DNA from: Smittia aterrima
Lineage: Eukaryota; Arthropoda; Insecta; Diptera; Chironomidae
NCBI GenBank assembly: GCA_033063855.1
Contig: CP093831.1
Span: forward strand, 14,694,001-14,758,000
Direction of reading: 5' to 3'
DNA: 64,000 bases
The translations under genes were made by a program, and so were the position numbers. Position 1 is the stretch's first letter; each line of letters opens with the position of its first letter. The notes beneath the pieces are model-generated. The model made no database searches. It was not told where the DNA came from and saw only the letters and a list, made by a program, of their open reading frames with translations. Shown here piece after piece: positions 10,645 through 23,600 of this stretch.

Positions 10645-13600
10645 ATGGAAACCGAAATTAAGGTAAGTGCAGCAAGAAATCTCAATTCGTATTTGTTATC
10701 TGATAAGCAAGTCATGAAGCATCAATGTTGATAAAGACGACAACGAAATCTCGAGCGATTTTAAGAGAATTAAAATTTAATTACACTAAATTGCATAATT
10801 TATGTTATTTCTGTTTTTTTTTTCTTTCTTCTTTGCTACAATCATTTGAGTTTTCTCTTTCATTTTCACTTGTGCTACGTCCACCAATACAAATGAAAAT
10901 TGAAAATACCATGGCGATGATAGATGATGATAATAAGGCGAAAAAAATAAGTTTTTACTTGGCTTAACTTACTTTAGACTGAATTCTTGTTATTTCGAAG
11001 CTTGAGATAAGGTTCAAGCCAGAATGCAACTAGAACATACTCGTTTTTCATATGACGTCTGCTGCTTACAGATGAAAGAGGTGATTTCACTTCTTCTTCA
11101 TCTGAAAGGGGTTAAAGTGCGAAAGAAATTTCCAATTTCCCCCTGAGCTGAAACCTTGTGCGTTGCAAACGGAGAAATTTTCAGTTTTCCTTTGTCGATG
11201 TGGAAAATCTTTTTTTTACACTTTTGGTTAGCATTTCGAGACAAAAATGTTGGACTTCGTTTGTATTTGTATAAATTTTTTTCATGTTTCACTATGCTCT
11301 TTATTTATCGACCTTCATTCCGCTTGATTCGGATTCTTTATTTTTCGTGTAACTCATTGAGAGAGTCTCCTAAAAACTTTCGTTCAGAAGTTCATTTCGT
11401 CTTCTTTCAAATTCGATTGTGCAATCGAAACGTGTGCATTTGAAGGTAGAAAGGAGGGAGGGGAAGGGAGGAAGAGAAAGAAATCAATTAAATCGATATA
11501 GTTGATTGGCATTGCTGGTGGACGACGCCTTTCAGTAGAAGTAGAAGAGAATTGGGGTCAGCTGGGAGGTCCGTCATTTCGATTCGTTTTAAGCTTTCTG
11601 TTTGGGTGTTGTCGCGTTTATAAGTTACGTCATGCGACACTGAAACTTTCGAATCGTGTCACGGCATGCGCTATCGACGCTTCCCATTTTTCCAGTCGAA
11701 ATCTATCGGGAAATTGTTTACCTAACGTCACTTTCTCACGATCCCTACACGTTGAAATAACTAGAATCTTGCGAGCACCAAACGAGTTTAAACATTTAAT
11801 GAAAATTCACTCGTTTGCGTTGCGAAGCTTCGTGTATACGATATAGAAACGTTTTTAATACATAAACAGAAGAAAACAATATCTCTGAAGCTTACGCCAA
11901 AATAAAGATTTAACATTGAACTAGACATTTGCATGTATTCGCCTCGAATGTTTCTTAGACAAATCGAAAGCGTGCAGAACGTTCCTTAAGACCATTACTT
12001 AACTAATCACCACAATACGATATTTCAGGTCATTGGCAATCAATTTAGTCAGTATGGCTCGTCGACGTTCTTCAAGGGACTTCGAATTACAAAATATGAG
12101 AGTGCGAAGACCAAGAGCGTTGTCAAAGTAAGCGATGAAGGCGAAGATGAGAAAAAACATGGAACGGAAAGGTGAATAACGCTTAATTACATTTTCACAA
12201 AAAAAAAACATCGTCGAACCGAAACTTGAATATTTTTTTTCTTTTCTCGTGTATCTCATCTTAAATTTCAGTATTACCAACAGTGATAGCAAGACATTCA
12301 TCGTTGCAATGGGAGATTGCATTCCAGTTCGACCATGGCACGATTCTCCAATCGAATGTTTGGCGGAAGTTCGGATGATTTGGCGTGATAAGAGCGAGCA
12401 AGCTCTCCTGCTTAGTCTGAGACTCTTCTTCTTGCCCGAAAATACGTCAAAGGGAAGAAATGGCCATGGCGAGGTGAGAGTCGAATCGTTTACTACATTT
12501 TCTTTAAAGAGAATATTTTCTCCCGCGGAAAAAATCACGTGCCGCCCGCGAGTGTGTGTGTGAAATTAGTTGCCGTGAAGAGCGAACAAAGTTCAATTCG
12601 ACGCAGAATTGCATGGGAAGACCTTTATCGTCATAATATTGAATATTAAATATTCTGTTGATTGACGAGATTATTGAACACGGGCTAAGTTGTTGGTTGT
12701 TCCCTCGAACTAAAGTAATCTGTAGCGGCGAGAAACAATTAGCCACTGCGCATGTATGAGAACAGTTTCAATGAGCTCGTAATAATATTGTAGTTTCGTA
12801 GGGGGAACTTCTAAAGTTGAGTCGCGCATCGCTCGCAAACTTGTTTGAATCCCACACCACTCAACTGCAAAAGCAAATAATTTCGTAGCGCCGTGACAAA
12901 TTTGATGAATATGAAGATTGCTCAATGGACATCCACAAATTCTTTTCATTGTTTGCTAACTTCTTCCGTCGATTTGTCATCGGTCTCTTCGCAAACTTAG
13001 ATCGATGATGCTGATTATATGCTATTTTCTAAATATTCCAGGACGAGGTCGTTGCAGTCAAGGACATGGATGCGCCGAAAGGAAAAATAGTCATTAAAGC
13101 TGAAGATTTCAGCTCGTGGCTGGTCGAAGATTTGAAATGGAACTGGGGCCTTAATGCAAGTTTTTGCGACAAGCCATCTATCAAATTAACGTCATCGAAT
13201 GGCATTCCGGCCTCTTCAGTTCTCTCCAATTCGAAATTGGATTTTAGTGAAGTCGCAAAGGAGAAAGAAAAAGGTTGGTCGAAATTGATTTATTTACTTT
13301 TCCGTTTTCATTACATTGAAAGTATCAAAAGACCTGTTAAGATTGAATATCGAGCTCGCAGCAGATTTTTCCATTACCATCGCATTGATTCCTAGAAATC
13401 AATTATCTTTTAACATCATTGATAAATCACGAAATATCATCGAACTTACTTGGTGAGAACGATGATTGTGCGCTTCTGAGCTCGACAGTCGCGTTCAGAG
13501 TAACATTCACAGTATTTATCGACTAGAATGTCCCCTTCGATCACCGTCAGCGCTTTGTAAACGACAGTCTCATCGATCGATTTCAACTTAGGATGATTGC

Positions 13601-16600
13601 TCTGACGAGCTGTTATCGTAATCGCTCCAAGGCTTGATCCGAAGAGCACCAGAAGTGCAGACAAAATCACCAAACACGATAAACTCCACCTCATGATTGA
13701 CGGAATCTAAAAATTATTTCTCGTTCAAGTTTCTGATGATTCAGAATTTTTTTTATAAATAAAACCTTAATTTGTCGATGAGCTCGGAAATGTTTCGACA
13801 CCAACTCGTTCTCGGTTGCGGCTTGCAAGCGACTAAAGCAGTATTCCTTCTAAAGCGTCTTCTGTTCAAGCGTGGGCAAGTCCAGGAATGATATCACACT
13901 TCAAACTTTTTATTAGAGCTTCAAACCTTGAGCTTTCGGACAATCAAACTTTCACTTTTTAACCTGTATGACATCACTTTCACTCTCTGCCCAGCATTTA
14001 ATACAAACGTATTAAGCTGTCTTATTACGTTTGCGATTCTGAGAAACACCTTAATATCTTCTACGATTGGCAATTCATCAAATCAAACGAACACAAAGAT
14101 TTCTCTTGTTTTTTCTTCTCGCTTGTCTGTCGAGAAAAGTAAATACTAAATACACAACGATCGCCAGTCGCTCCCACAATAGTTTTGAAAGCGCTGCTTT
14201 TATTTTCGATAGCTACTAACTCAAGTAACGTGATATCCATTGAAACTAATTCGCGATAAATTGTTTACATTCACAGATGGATTCCTGCATTCCAACGTCA
14301 CAGTATTGAGCTATTCGCGATATTGCCGGTATCGATCAGCACTGATGCGTCTCGAACACATTGAGGACAGTCAAATTAGAACAAAACTGGTCGAAACTCT
14401 GAGTGGATTTGTTGCCTCTCAACCAAACACAAGGATAATGTTTGCCAAGGAAACGATCGATTATCCAGACCTAGAATCACATGAGATGCTTTGTCCACAT
14501 CTCGCTCCGAAGCTCATAGGAAGGCCACGCGGTCGACGAAAGAAGATTACGAACAGGATCTCGGAATGTTCATCACCGGCACCCTCATCAGAGTTTTCAG
14601 TTGATAGCTGCGAAACGAATGATTCTGATGTCTTTGATGGAAAGCATTTGGTGAGTGACTTTGCAAAATATTTCGAGTTTTCCTTTAACGTTCATTTTAT
14701 TTCCTTTTCAGATGAAGAATAAAGATCTTTTGAAGGGCAGTCAACGATTGACACGAAATAAAAGAAAATCAGATTCAGTCACACCTGAAGTTTACACAAC
14801 TCTCTCGACAGGTCGAGTATCCAAACAGCGCTTGCCACTAGCGCCGATTAAATCATCGACAAATAAACGTAAACGAAAGGCTGATGTGTCAGATGACGAC
14901 GTAGAGTCTTCGTCGGACGATGATCAAGAGGATGAAGATTACGATGACAAGTACGTAAATCGTAAGATGAAGCAAGAAGGTGGATCCAAGCGTCAGAATA
15001 GCAACTCAGAGGATGGAAACGAAAGATCCGTGCAGACGATATCACAACTATTACCGGCAATTCAAATGCGATTGGATTCATCGAAAACTCCAGAAGAAGT
15101 AGATTTCCTGATACGATTGAATTCATTTATGGCTGAGCGAGCCTACGCATATCCAAAGATCATACTAAGCTTGAAAGAAGGTAAAGCGAGCAAACCCAAT
15201 CAATTATTCCCAACTAACATATGTTTTTCTTTCAGTGAATCTCTTTACCATCTACATGCGAGTTCAAAAACTAGGAGGATTTGATGCCATTGCTGATAAT
15301 CGTGTTTGGAAGAATCTTTTTGAAGACTTATCGGAACCGGGAAAATGCATTACACAAGGAATGACGAAACGAAAGTACGAGAGAATCCTCTTGCCGTTTG
15401 AACGATATGAGCGCGATCTCAGGAATAGCAGCAAATATGCCGCATCATCGGAGCTTACAATCTCTACGATTCCCAAGAGCTCGTACAGAAAAGAATCGCT
15501 CAACAGTCGTATGCAGACAAATCGTCGTCGATCGACATCTCCTGAGATTGAAATCATTCCACTGAAAAATGGTGGAATGGACAATTTAGAACTATCGAAA
15601 GAATACGAGAATCACCAATACTTCAATGGTGGAAGTAATGATGGACTGTCTGTTCCAGTTCATGTGATTGTTCGACCAACTGTCAACGGATCTTCAATGT
15701 CTGACTTCCACAATTCGCCAAAGCGAAAAGGCTTTGATTTCGATAAACTTGCAAGCAGTTCTCGTTCCTTTAAATCAACAGCCGCACCTGTAGTACAACA
15801 AAAGCCTAAGGAGAAGGAAAACATTCCTTTGATGTTGCAGAACCACACGACAATCGTTCCGCTAACACGCGATGGCGTACCAACTTTCGCGACAAGCGTA
15901 GTGGAGCTTGACGACAGTGACGATGACAATCGAGCTAGTACAAGCCATCACGCGAAAAAACGAAAACTTGATATCTTGCGAGAAGGCGGATTGGAAGTCA
16001 CGCCAATTAGTCGTCGAGCTCAAGCTGAAAGCTTAAGTTTGAATTTCCCTCAGGTCGCTAGTCGATCGAGCCAACAGATAATGCAGCCAAACGTCAGTTT
16101 AATGTCGCTGACTCCTATGCGCGCACCACCTGTCATCCAATCGCTGAATATGTATCAATCAACAAGTCAAGTCTTTAAGAATCCAAAGGAAGACGTTATG
16201 AATGCCACAAAAAATTCAAAGCCTCCTATTTGTCTACTTGACCTCACCAGCAAGAAACATCAAACAAATGATTATCAACCGCAGCAGCAACCAACAAACA
16301 TGTCGCGAGATATGCATCGAAAAAATCAACTGTCGATTGAAGAAGTTCAGCGAAATTATCGTGGGTCAAATCCAGATCTTCAAATTACTCTAGTTAAACC
16401 ACAGCAGGAAAGTCCGAGCAGTTCTAGCTCTTCTTACAAGTCAAACAATGGTCACAACCAGAAATTCAAGCCATCGTTGAGTAAGAAAGCTAAGAACACG
16501 CCGACGCAATCAATCCCAGGAGTTCCTCCTCTAACTCCAGCAATCATTGCGGCTGCTAACGAGCTACAGAAACTTCAACAGCAGAATCGTCCTCTTTTTC

Positions 16601-16836
16601 CATTCCTGAGCGGATTAGACATCACGCCAATGCATCCATCGAGCTCGTCGGCATCTCCTAAGAGTTCATCGTCTCCACCTGCTCTAGATCCAACGCTAAT
16701 GTCTTACCTACAAGCTTTTTATGGGAATCCACTGCTTCAAAACGGAAATCTCTTATCCAACCTCTCCCCAGTCGTTGAGTTCCTCCGCAATAACTCGATG
16801 TCAACCAACAGTCGAATTCCATCAAGCAAGAACTAA
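10645..16836 (+). CDS. ARID5: ARID5-type AT-rich interaction domain protein
   Basis: Nuclear DNA-binding regulator of the ARID5A/ARID5B family. Seven coding exons (10645-10662, 12029-12171, 12272-12473, 13042-13273, 14277-14650, 14712-15180, 15236-16836) give 1012 aa with exact phases. The N-terminal third matches the conserved ARID5B N-terminal region: GSSTFFKGLRI, AMGDCIPVRPWHDSPIECLAE, RLFFLPENTSKGRNGHGEDEV, LSYSRYCRYRSALMR and APKLIGRPRGRRKK. An acidic and basic linker follows (SSSDDDQEDEDYDD). The ARID domain is at about 449-541 (TPEEVDFLIRLNSFMAER, VQKLGGFDAIADNRVWKNLF, TKRKYERILLPFERYE). The last 470 residues are low-complexity (Ser, Pro, Gln). The splice between exons 4 and 5 uses a weak donor (G|GTTGGT). 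Intron 4 contains a complete antisense gene. The start is the ATG at 10645; the nearby ATG at 10634 is out of frame. Confidence 0.9.
10663..12028 (+). other. ARID5 intron 1
   Basis: A 1.37-kb intron that separates the six-residue first coding exon from the rest. A 114-codon frame at 11502-11846 has no family resemblance or splice support. Nothing else was recognised. Confidence 0.55.
13289..13294 (-). terminator. poly(A) signal of the nested peptide gene
   Basis: AATAAA on the minus strand, 43 nt past the peptide stop and still inside the ARID5 intron, 16 nt from the ARID5 exon 4 boundary. Confidence 0.5.
13337..13694 (-). CDS. secreted six-cysteine peptide, clip-domain-like, nested in ARID5 intron 4
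   Basis: Two exons, 13694-13450 and 13391-13337. The donor is GTAAGT and the acceptor is TTTCTAG; phase 2 closes exactly to give 99 aa. Residues 1-24 are a clear signal peptide (hydrophobic core LVILSALLVLFG, likely cleavage after SSLGA). The mature part carries six cysteines near its end, spaced C-x1-C-x5-C-x14-C-x6-CC (YCECYSERDC, then NQCDGNGKICCEL). This is the order seen in arthropod clip domains, where C-x-C-x5-C and a final C-x6-CC are common in clip-domain serine protease homologues. No protease domain follows; the frame stops at TAA 11 residues after the start of ICCELDIQS. A role in haemolymph defence or protease cascades would fit but is inference. It lies wholly inside the 13274-14276 intron on the opposite strand. 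Confidence 0.7.
13752..13757 (-). promoter_or_regulatory. TATA box of the nested peptide gene
   Basis: TATAAA on the minus strand, 58-63 nt upstream of the peptide ATG. That places a start site about 30 nt downstream and leaves a 5' UTR of some 30-40 nt with no need for another exon. TATA promoters are typical of inducible secreted-peptide genes. Confidence 0.45.
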
Positions 16837-17055
16837 TTTAATTTCCACGTTTGTACCTTTCGGCACGAGCAACTTTCTCTTTGTCGCAATTTTTGAGTGT
16901 GATTTGCTTTCTATAGCTTTTAAGAAACCCTTGAGAGAACTTGCCGATTTGTCAATGCGCAAAAGCCAAATTTATTCTCAACACTTAATCATCTCTAAGA
17001 ATTTCTATATGTTTTCGAGTATTTTTACAAGTGCTCGCTGAAAGGAAAATATGAA

Positions 17056-17061
17056 AATAAA
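17056..17061 (+). terminator. poly(A) signal of ARID5
   Basis: AATAAA 220 nt after the ARID5 stop. Later AATAAA copies (for example near 17767) could serve longer isoforms. Confidence 0.5.
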
Positions 17062-20000
17062 TGATATGTTTGACTAATGATTTGTTGTGGTTTCCTTGAA
17101 ACTTTGTTTCCAGAGAAGTGCAGAAGCTTTCTGAAAAATACTTTTCTCGAGTTCATTCGCCCAACCCGCACATGCTCTTCTCATCGATCAGGTGTGCAAA
17201 TTAAAGAATCCACGGCCACATCTGGTTTTTTATATACATTTTTATTTTGTTTTTCCATAATAACTTTTTCCATGATGTTGTTATTCTCTTCTAAATGTTT
17301 CTTTGCTTGGTAAGAAAATCTCACCAACCTTTGACAGCGGTTCGAGTTTTCGAAAAAAATTACATTCATAATTTTTGGTTTAACAATGAATTCTCGTCAA
17401 GTTTCTCGTTCCTTTAAGTCATCATTTGTTATCTCATCTCTTCTATTGCGATCGGGCTGTGTCAACGATTTTATTTTCTTGCTTTTAATATTGTGGTAAA
17501 TATATTTTTGATTTTTTATCGGATTTTCAGATTAGCAGGGAGCTGAATTAAACAAGAAAGATTTCTTTTCGTTTGATGCTGATTATTGAAGACAATAGAC
17601 AAAGATTTGAAAGAGATAGATTAGAGACAAAGAGAAACATAGAAGATAGTTTTTTTTAAAGTTTTGACGCGCGCTTCGGGAGTTCGAAGGAGTGTGCCTC
17701 CCTCCATGCGGAAATGTTTTTTTTTTCGCTCGTTAACCATGAATTTCCTTTCTTTTCCTTTCAAAAAATAAACTATTCAGCTCTGTCCATAAAATCCATT
17801 GCGTGGCTTCATTAAACTTATTTCTTTTATAACTTGATTGTTTTGTTGGTTTTATGTTTCGACGTAGTTTAATTAACCTAATGAAAATGAAATTGTTTTA
17901 AGAGAATTGCAAAGAGATTTTCTTTTTGTTTTCTTAAGGAAGGCGCGAAATGAGGGAGAGAGGGAAGTTTCTATTTGAATCCAACTTTGACTTCGTGAGA
18001 TTTCAAAATATTTCTTCGAAACTTTTTTTTCCCTCAGCAAGAAAATTGAAAACTTTTTCTTCTCATTCAAATGGAAAACTAATCTTAAATTTGAAATGGT
18101 TTGTTTTTGTTTTTCTTCAAAATGCATCCGCTGATAACTTTTCGCTTTCGTCTCCTTCTTGCTTCTTCATTAAAATGTATTAAAATGTGTGAAAAATTGC
18201 TGTTATTTGTTTCATTCAAAATGTCTCTTAAACTTTAACACTTAGAAAGAAAAACTTTCATTAATCTTTTATCAAATCAGGAATTCGGTGCACTCGCTAA
18301 TAAGTAGTTTTCTTTAATCGTGAAAAATCTCTAAGTAAAAGAAACAAGGTCAGTTAGTCGCTGATATCGCTGATTTCGCTAGTATCACGTCACGTGTAAG
18401 AACGCAACAGCAACTAAGACAACAGACCTGGCGAAGAGCGTTTTTTTGTGTTAAGTGTCATTAACTAGAAGTTCTTTTAAAGTTTTTTTTTTCAATTAGA
18501 TTTTCTGCACATCAACATTCATATTCCTATCCTAAAAGTGTTTTATGATTTTTCATCTCATTTATAAATGTTTCAATAGATTTTTTTCGTCTTCATTTTC
18601 AATTTTGCAAAATGTTTTAATCTCTAAAACTTTAAGTTTTTCTTCTTCTTTCACGTAAAATAGAATTAAGTTTTTTTTGTTAAGATTTTCTCTTCTATTT
18701 ACATCAAAATTTATCGTGAAAAACGTTAGCAGTGGGGACGAGTCGGAGATCTTTTCCAAAGAGAACAAAAGGGAAATTGTGTGTGCACGATCGAGCTGCT
18801 CGCTTCGTCTAAATCTCTAAATAGCCTATGATAAAATTTAAGGGTCACTTTATGTCGTTAATTACCCTGTTGCCAAAAAGTTTACTTCACATTTTTTTTT
18901 TGTTAAGCCGATTTCCACTACAAAAAGTTTAAATTTTTTTTATGTGTAAATTTTTGAGCCAATAAGTTCAAGTCGTTTCTTCGTTATTCATTCACATTAA
19001 ACACAATGGAGAGTGAAAAAAAGATATTTTTTTATTTACTTGGAAGTCGAAACAGATAAGTCGAGAAACTTAATCCCGTTGCCCAAGCGCGCACACACAA
19101 TCAAAAGGGAGAGGCGGGGTGGCTTGGATGATGGTTCATGATGGGAGAGTTAATCAAAGTGATCACTGCCAAAAAGAACATCAAATACTCAACTCCTACC
19201 GTGAGCGTCTTTGCGATTAGTATTATATCGTCGTCACTCCCCCACTATTAAGGCTTTCTCTATTTTTGTTTATCAGATAGAGTGTGACAGATTTATTATT
19301 TGTAAATTTTAGAATGAACTTAAGAGCTTTGCGTCAAGACAAACAATGTTATCATTAAGCTTCTTAAAGTCCAAGATAAAAAGTCAATTTTACATCGAAT
19401 GTGAAAAGAAACAAAATTATTGCTCAGCTCGCTCGCTCGAGCGCCTTACAAATCTTGTTAAGTTTTATCATTTCTTCATTCACAATTATTTTCCTTCTCA
19501 AATTTCATTGCTAATTTGATTTAATTCAGCGGAAGGTAAAGAGACAACGTGAGCGTGTCGAGTGCTTTGCCGTCGTCTGAACTGAAGCGGCATGAAGCAA
19601 TTAACGCGCACAAAAACCCAATCAAGTCAAAGGTGAAGCAACAAAAATCAAGAGTAAAAAAAGCGGTAAAATTAATTTTAAAGTGAAATTTTTATTAAAA
19701 TTAAACAGTACAATGTTTGAAACAATTAACGGGGAGTTGTTTGCTAGTTTTAGCGTTTTACAAAGTACCAATTCTGGAGGAAAATCTTTTCTTCATCTTT
19801 TTTTTTTCTTTTTGTTTGCAATTAAATTAAAAGTAGATGCATCAATAAAAACTTGTTTTTCTTGTTTTGTTTAATTTGCTTTTAATTATTTTTAAGACTT
19901 TTAATATTACTCTTACTATTTTTAGCTTTCTTCTCATCATCTTATCAATTTTTATCCAGTGATTATAATTTTATCATTTAGAGATTTTTCTTTTTTTGCG

Positions 20001-20662
20001 TAGCTTTTCAAATTTATTTTTCTTTTATAATTTCGACAAAAAAAAGTAGAGGAGGAGGATTTTGCGAAGAGTTCTTAGAAACAGTTTTTTCCCGAAAAAA
20101 AAAATTCTCTCTACAATCAATTCATCCTTCATTCCTCCCTTTTACATGACAAAGTGTTTTTCTTGCTTGGTTGTTTTTTAAAAAAAGAATTGAATGAAAC
20201 AAAAGTTAATCGACTGAACATGAATATGAGAGTATCGAAGAAAGTAAAACGGTTTAGAATGAAAAAGAAAAGCTTATTTAAAGTTGAAAATGAGGTGCGG
20301 CTTCATGCGCAAAAATAAAAAAGAACGAGAACATCCACAACTTCTGAGATGGAGACCATTGGGTTTGTTTCTTAGACTTTCACGAAGAAATTTTTCTTCT
20401 TCTTATCTCAAGAAAATGTGTGTGTGTATGTGTTGTTGTTTGTGTTGTGTGGTTACATTGAAACTGATTAAATTTAACTTCTTCTTCCTTTTATCTTTTC
20501 CATTACAGTAGAGTCTTCTTTGCCCGCGGATAATTTAAATTTTTCTTCCTCTCATCTTCTTTATAAAACAAAATAATGATAATAGATCAAAGTGTAATAG
20601 TTGTTTTCAATATTTTTATAATTGTAGTAGTGTGGATTGAAAGGCTGTTGTAAACCTAGAGC
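17062..20662. other. AT-rich stretch between convergent ARID5 and calmodulin
   Basis: No coding frame is supported. The DNA is dense in poly(T) and poly(A) runs. Part is probably calmodulin 3' UTR, since minus-strand AATAAA signals occur at 20013-20018 and 19691-19696; the true 3' end cannot be fixed from sequence alone. Confidence 0.5.
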
Positions 20663-23600
20663 TCACTTCGATGTCATCATTGTTACGAATTCTAAAATGC
20701 GATAAGAGAGATAGAGAGAGAGAGAGATATGGGGTTGAGTTGCATGTTGGAGCGTGCTGGAAGCTTCTATACATACCTTCATAATTAACTTGACCATCGC
20801 CATCTATGTCAGCCTCGCGAATCATCTCGTCGACTTCCTCGTCCGTCAATTTCTCGCCCAAATTCGTCATCACGTGACGCAATTCAGCGGCCGAGATAAA
20901 GCCGTTGCCGTCCTTATCGAATACACGGAATGCTTCCCGAATCTCTTCCTCGCTATCGGTGTCTTTCATTTTACGGGCCATCATCGTTAAGAACTCAGGG
21001 AAATCAATCGTGCCGTTGCCTGAAATCAAAGCGGAGCAATATAGAAAACATGAGAACGATGACAACGGAGATAATTACTTTCGCAAGCAAAGCCATAAAT
21101 TAAACGAAAATGAAGCTCTTATTCTATTCGTTTTGATGGTGAAATCTTTTTAGAGCCCTTGATATAGTAAAAGCTCTTAAAATAAATCCTTGTTGAAAGC
21201 TTCGTACTCGGCTGGTACGGAATGCATGCTCACCGAAATCGTTAAACTTTATTCGCTTTCGTGCGCTCATAAATTTCCTATTTGATTTGATTTCTTTTTT
21301 CCGGCGGAGTTGATAATGACGATTGCTTCTTTCCGTATATTTAGATATTTTCTGAATTGATAATCGATATGCGCTAAACATCTCCCCCAATCAACCAACT
21401 CGAGGTCTTGAAATTCTTTCCTTTTTTTTCGAGAACATCTCGAATAACTCAAAGGAAAGTCGATCGGGACGGCGACTTTTCTTGTTTTGTGTCATCGAAT
21501 CAACTTAAGTTAAAAGAAGCCCACTCAATTGCCTGTGGCGAAGTTTGCTTCTTTGTGTTCGTAACGGAAAGAAGAGAGGAAAATCCTTTTATTATGCCGA
21601 CTATCGATTTTCGGTTTCGTTGCACACGAAAAAACACAAACAGAAGCAGGAGCTCGAGTGAGAGAACCTTGTTTGCATTATTTAGTTACGATTTTGTTAT
21701 TCAAATTTTCAAAAATAACACAGAAATAAAAATGATAGAAATTGTTATCACGATAGAAATGAATCATGTTGCAAAAGCATTTTCCCGATATCGCCCAACC
21801 ACCACAACGCAAATCGTATACGAAGAATTATGAAACAATAAATTCATTCTCGTCTTAATTCACGTTCGTGATCACTTTTTACCCCGCAAGGTGAATTCAA
21901 ATCATGAAAAATGGGAATCTCACACGAAAATGGAAGTCGTTGATGGGAAGGAAAGTGGGTGGGGAAGTTAATGAGAAGCAGCGAGCTCTCGACTTAAAGG
22001 AGGAGCAGCGCTCATTATCAATTCAAGCCCCAAAACCAGAAGTGCTCAGCCATTGATTGGAAAACTTTAGTTTGCTCTAAATTGTGCGGCGATTCGTTTG
22101 CCTCGCCTCAAGGTCAACAAAACAAATGTGATTGAAATGAAAATCGGGGCGCAATCCGATTGCTGTTGCGCGATCGCTATTGCATATTAAGTTTTTTTTT
22201 AAAAAAATCCAACCTTCTCCTTCAATACAACAGCACCTCAGAAAATTCTTTATCAGTTATTGATTGCTTTTTCTTCCAGATAATTGAATTATGTCGGAGT
22301 GTTACACACGTGCCCTCTTTAGTTGAGCCGTTAAATGAAGGAGTAATCAATCAATAATTTAATGTGAAGTGGGCAATGGTGTACGGAGAACGTAATCTTG
22401 AGTCGTTGTGTTTTGTTTTAATTGCCCCTGCAATATTATCCAATCGTGATAAGACTGCGTAGGTTCGCCTCAAAATAGTTGTACTGCAGTGTCACCGAGC
22501 CAATACTGGAGGATTATGTAAGCAAAGACGATTCTCGAGACGAATCGTATGTAACCCGAGCTTTTTCCGCAGCACTCAAATCGATTATTGGGCTCATCAA
22601 AAGGCTTCATCATTGAAATTCGATCCGCAATGACGTTAAAGGCTAAATTTTTAAGCGAAACTCACCGTCAGCATCAACTTCGTTTATCATATCTTGAAGT
22701 TCGGCTTCTGTCGGGTTCTGTCCTAGTGATCGCATGACGGTTCCCAATTCTTTTGTTGTGATTGTGCCATCACCATCTTTGTCGAACAATGAGAATGCCT
22801 CTAAAAACGAGAAAACGAACCGAAACGGAAACGTGTCGAGTGTAAGTAAACGCCATTAACACGAAGACGACTAACTGGCACAGCAATCGAGACAGACAGA
22901 CGCATCGTTTGCTATCGCGTTGTCTCGATGCAGTAACAGGAAGTACTTCTTCTTATCATATTTGAGTTGGAAGCGAGCTACAAACCTTTGAATTCAGCGA
23001 TTTGTTCTTCTGTTAATTGATCAGCCTGGAAAGAGAGTTAATAAAAAATTCATATTAATCTTCAGCATTCTTATCATCGTTCGTTGCCAATCCTTTTTTT
23101 CCTCATCATTCCCTCCCAGTTAGCCCAGGGTCCCTTTCCTCTTCCGCCCATTTCTCCATTGATTCAACAAGAATTTTTCTCGGTTCTGTTTGTGAGTGTA
23201 TGAGAGGGGAAAATGCGCAATGGCGAAAAAGAAAATCGCTTGATTCCCATCTCAGCGTTTGTTCTAATCCTTAACATACGCTAGAGGCCCAGCAGCAATG
23301 TTTTTCCTCCTTTTTCGCAAATTGATCATTAAAATGTTTTCGCAATTTGATGGAAGAATGAGAAGGGAACGAACAACGACATGTCGTGCAACATAACTTT
23401 GTTTTCTTGAAACGGGCGACACATTAGAATAAAGTGACTTGAGTAATATTCTGTTGACTTAAGGTTGCTTTATTATTCATGTCGCTTTATATTTAGCATT
23501 TTCTTCCCTCAGTGAATTTTCATTGTTGCTTTGCACCTTGGCAAAGGGAGGGTGAAAAAGCCAAGGAAATTGGAGCAAACCGAGATGGTTGCGAGCAAGC

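Noticed and set aside
11999..12538. 179-codon minus-strand frame
   Set aside because: It lies antisense to ARID5 exons 2 and 3 and the intron between them, has no domain, and the plus-strand reading is a clear family match.
21408..21833. 141-codon plus-strand frame in a calmodulin intron
   Set aside because: No recognisable motif and no poly(A) or promoter context; length is plausible by chance.
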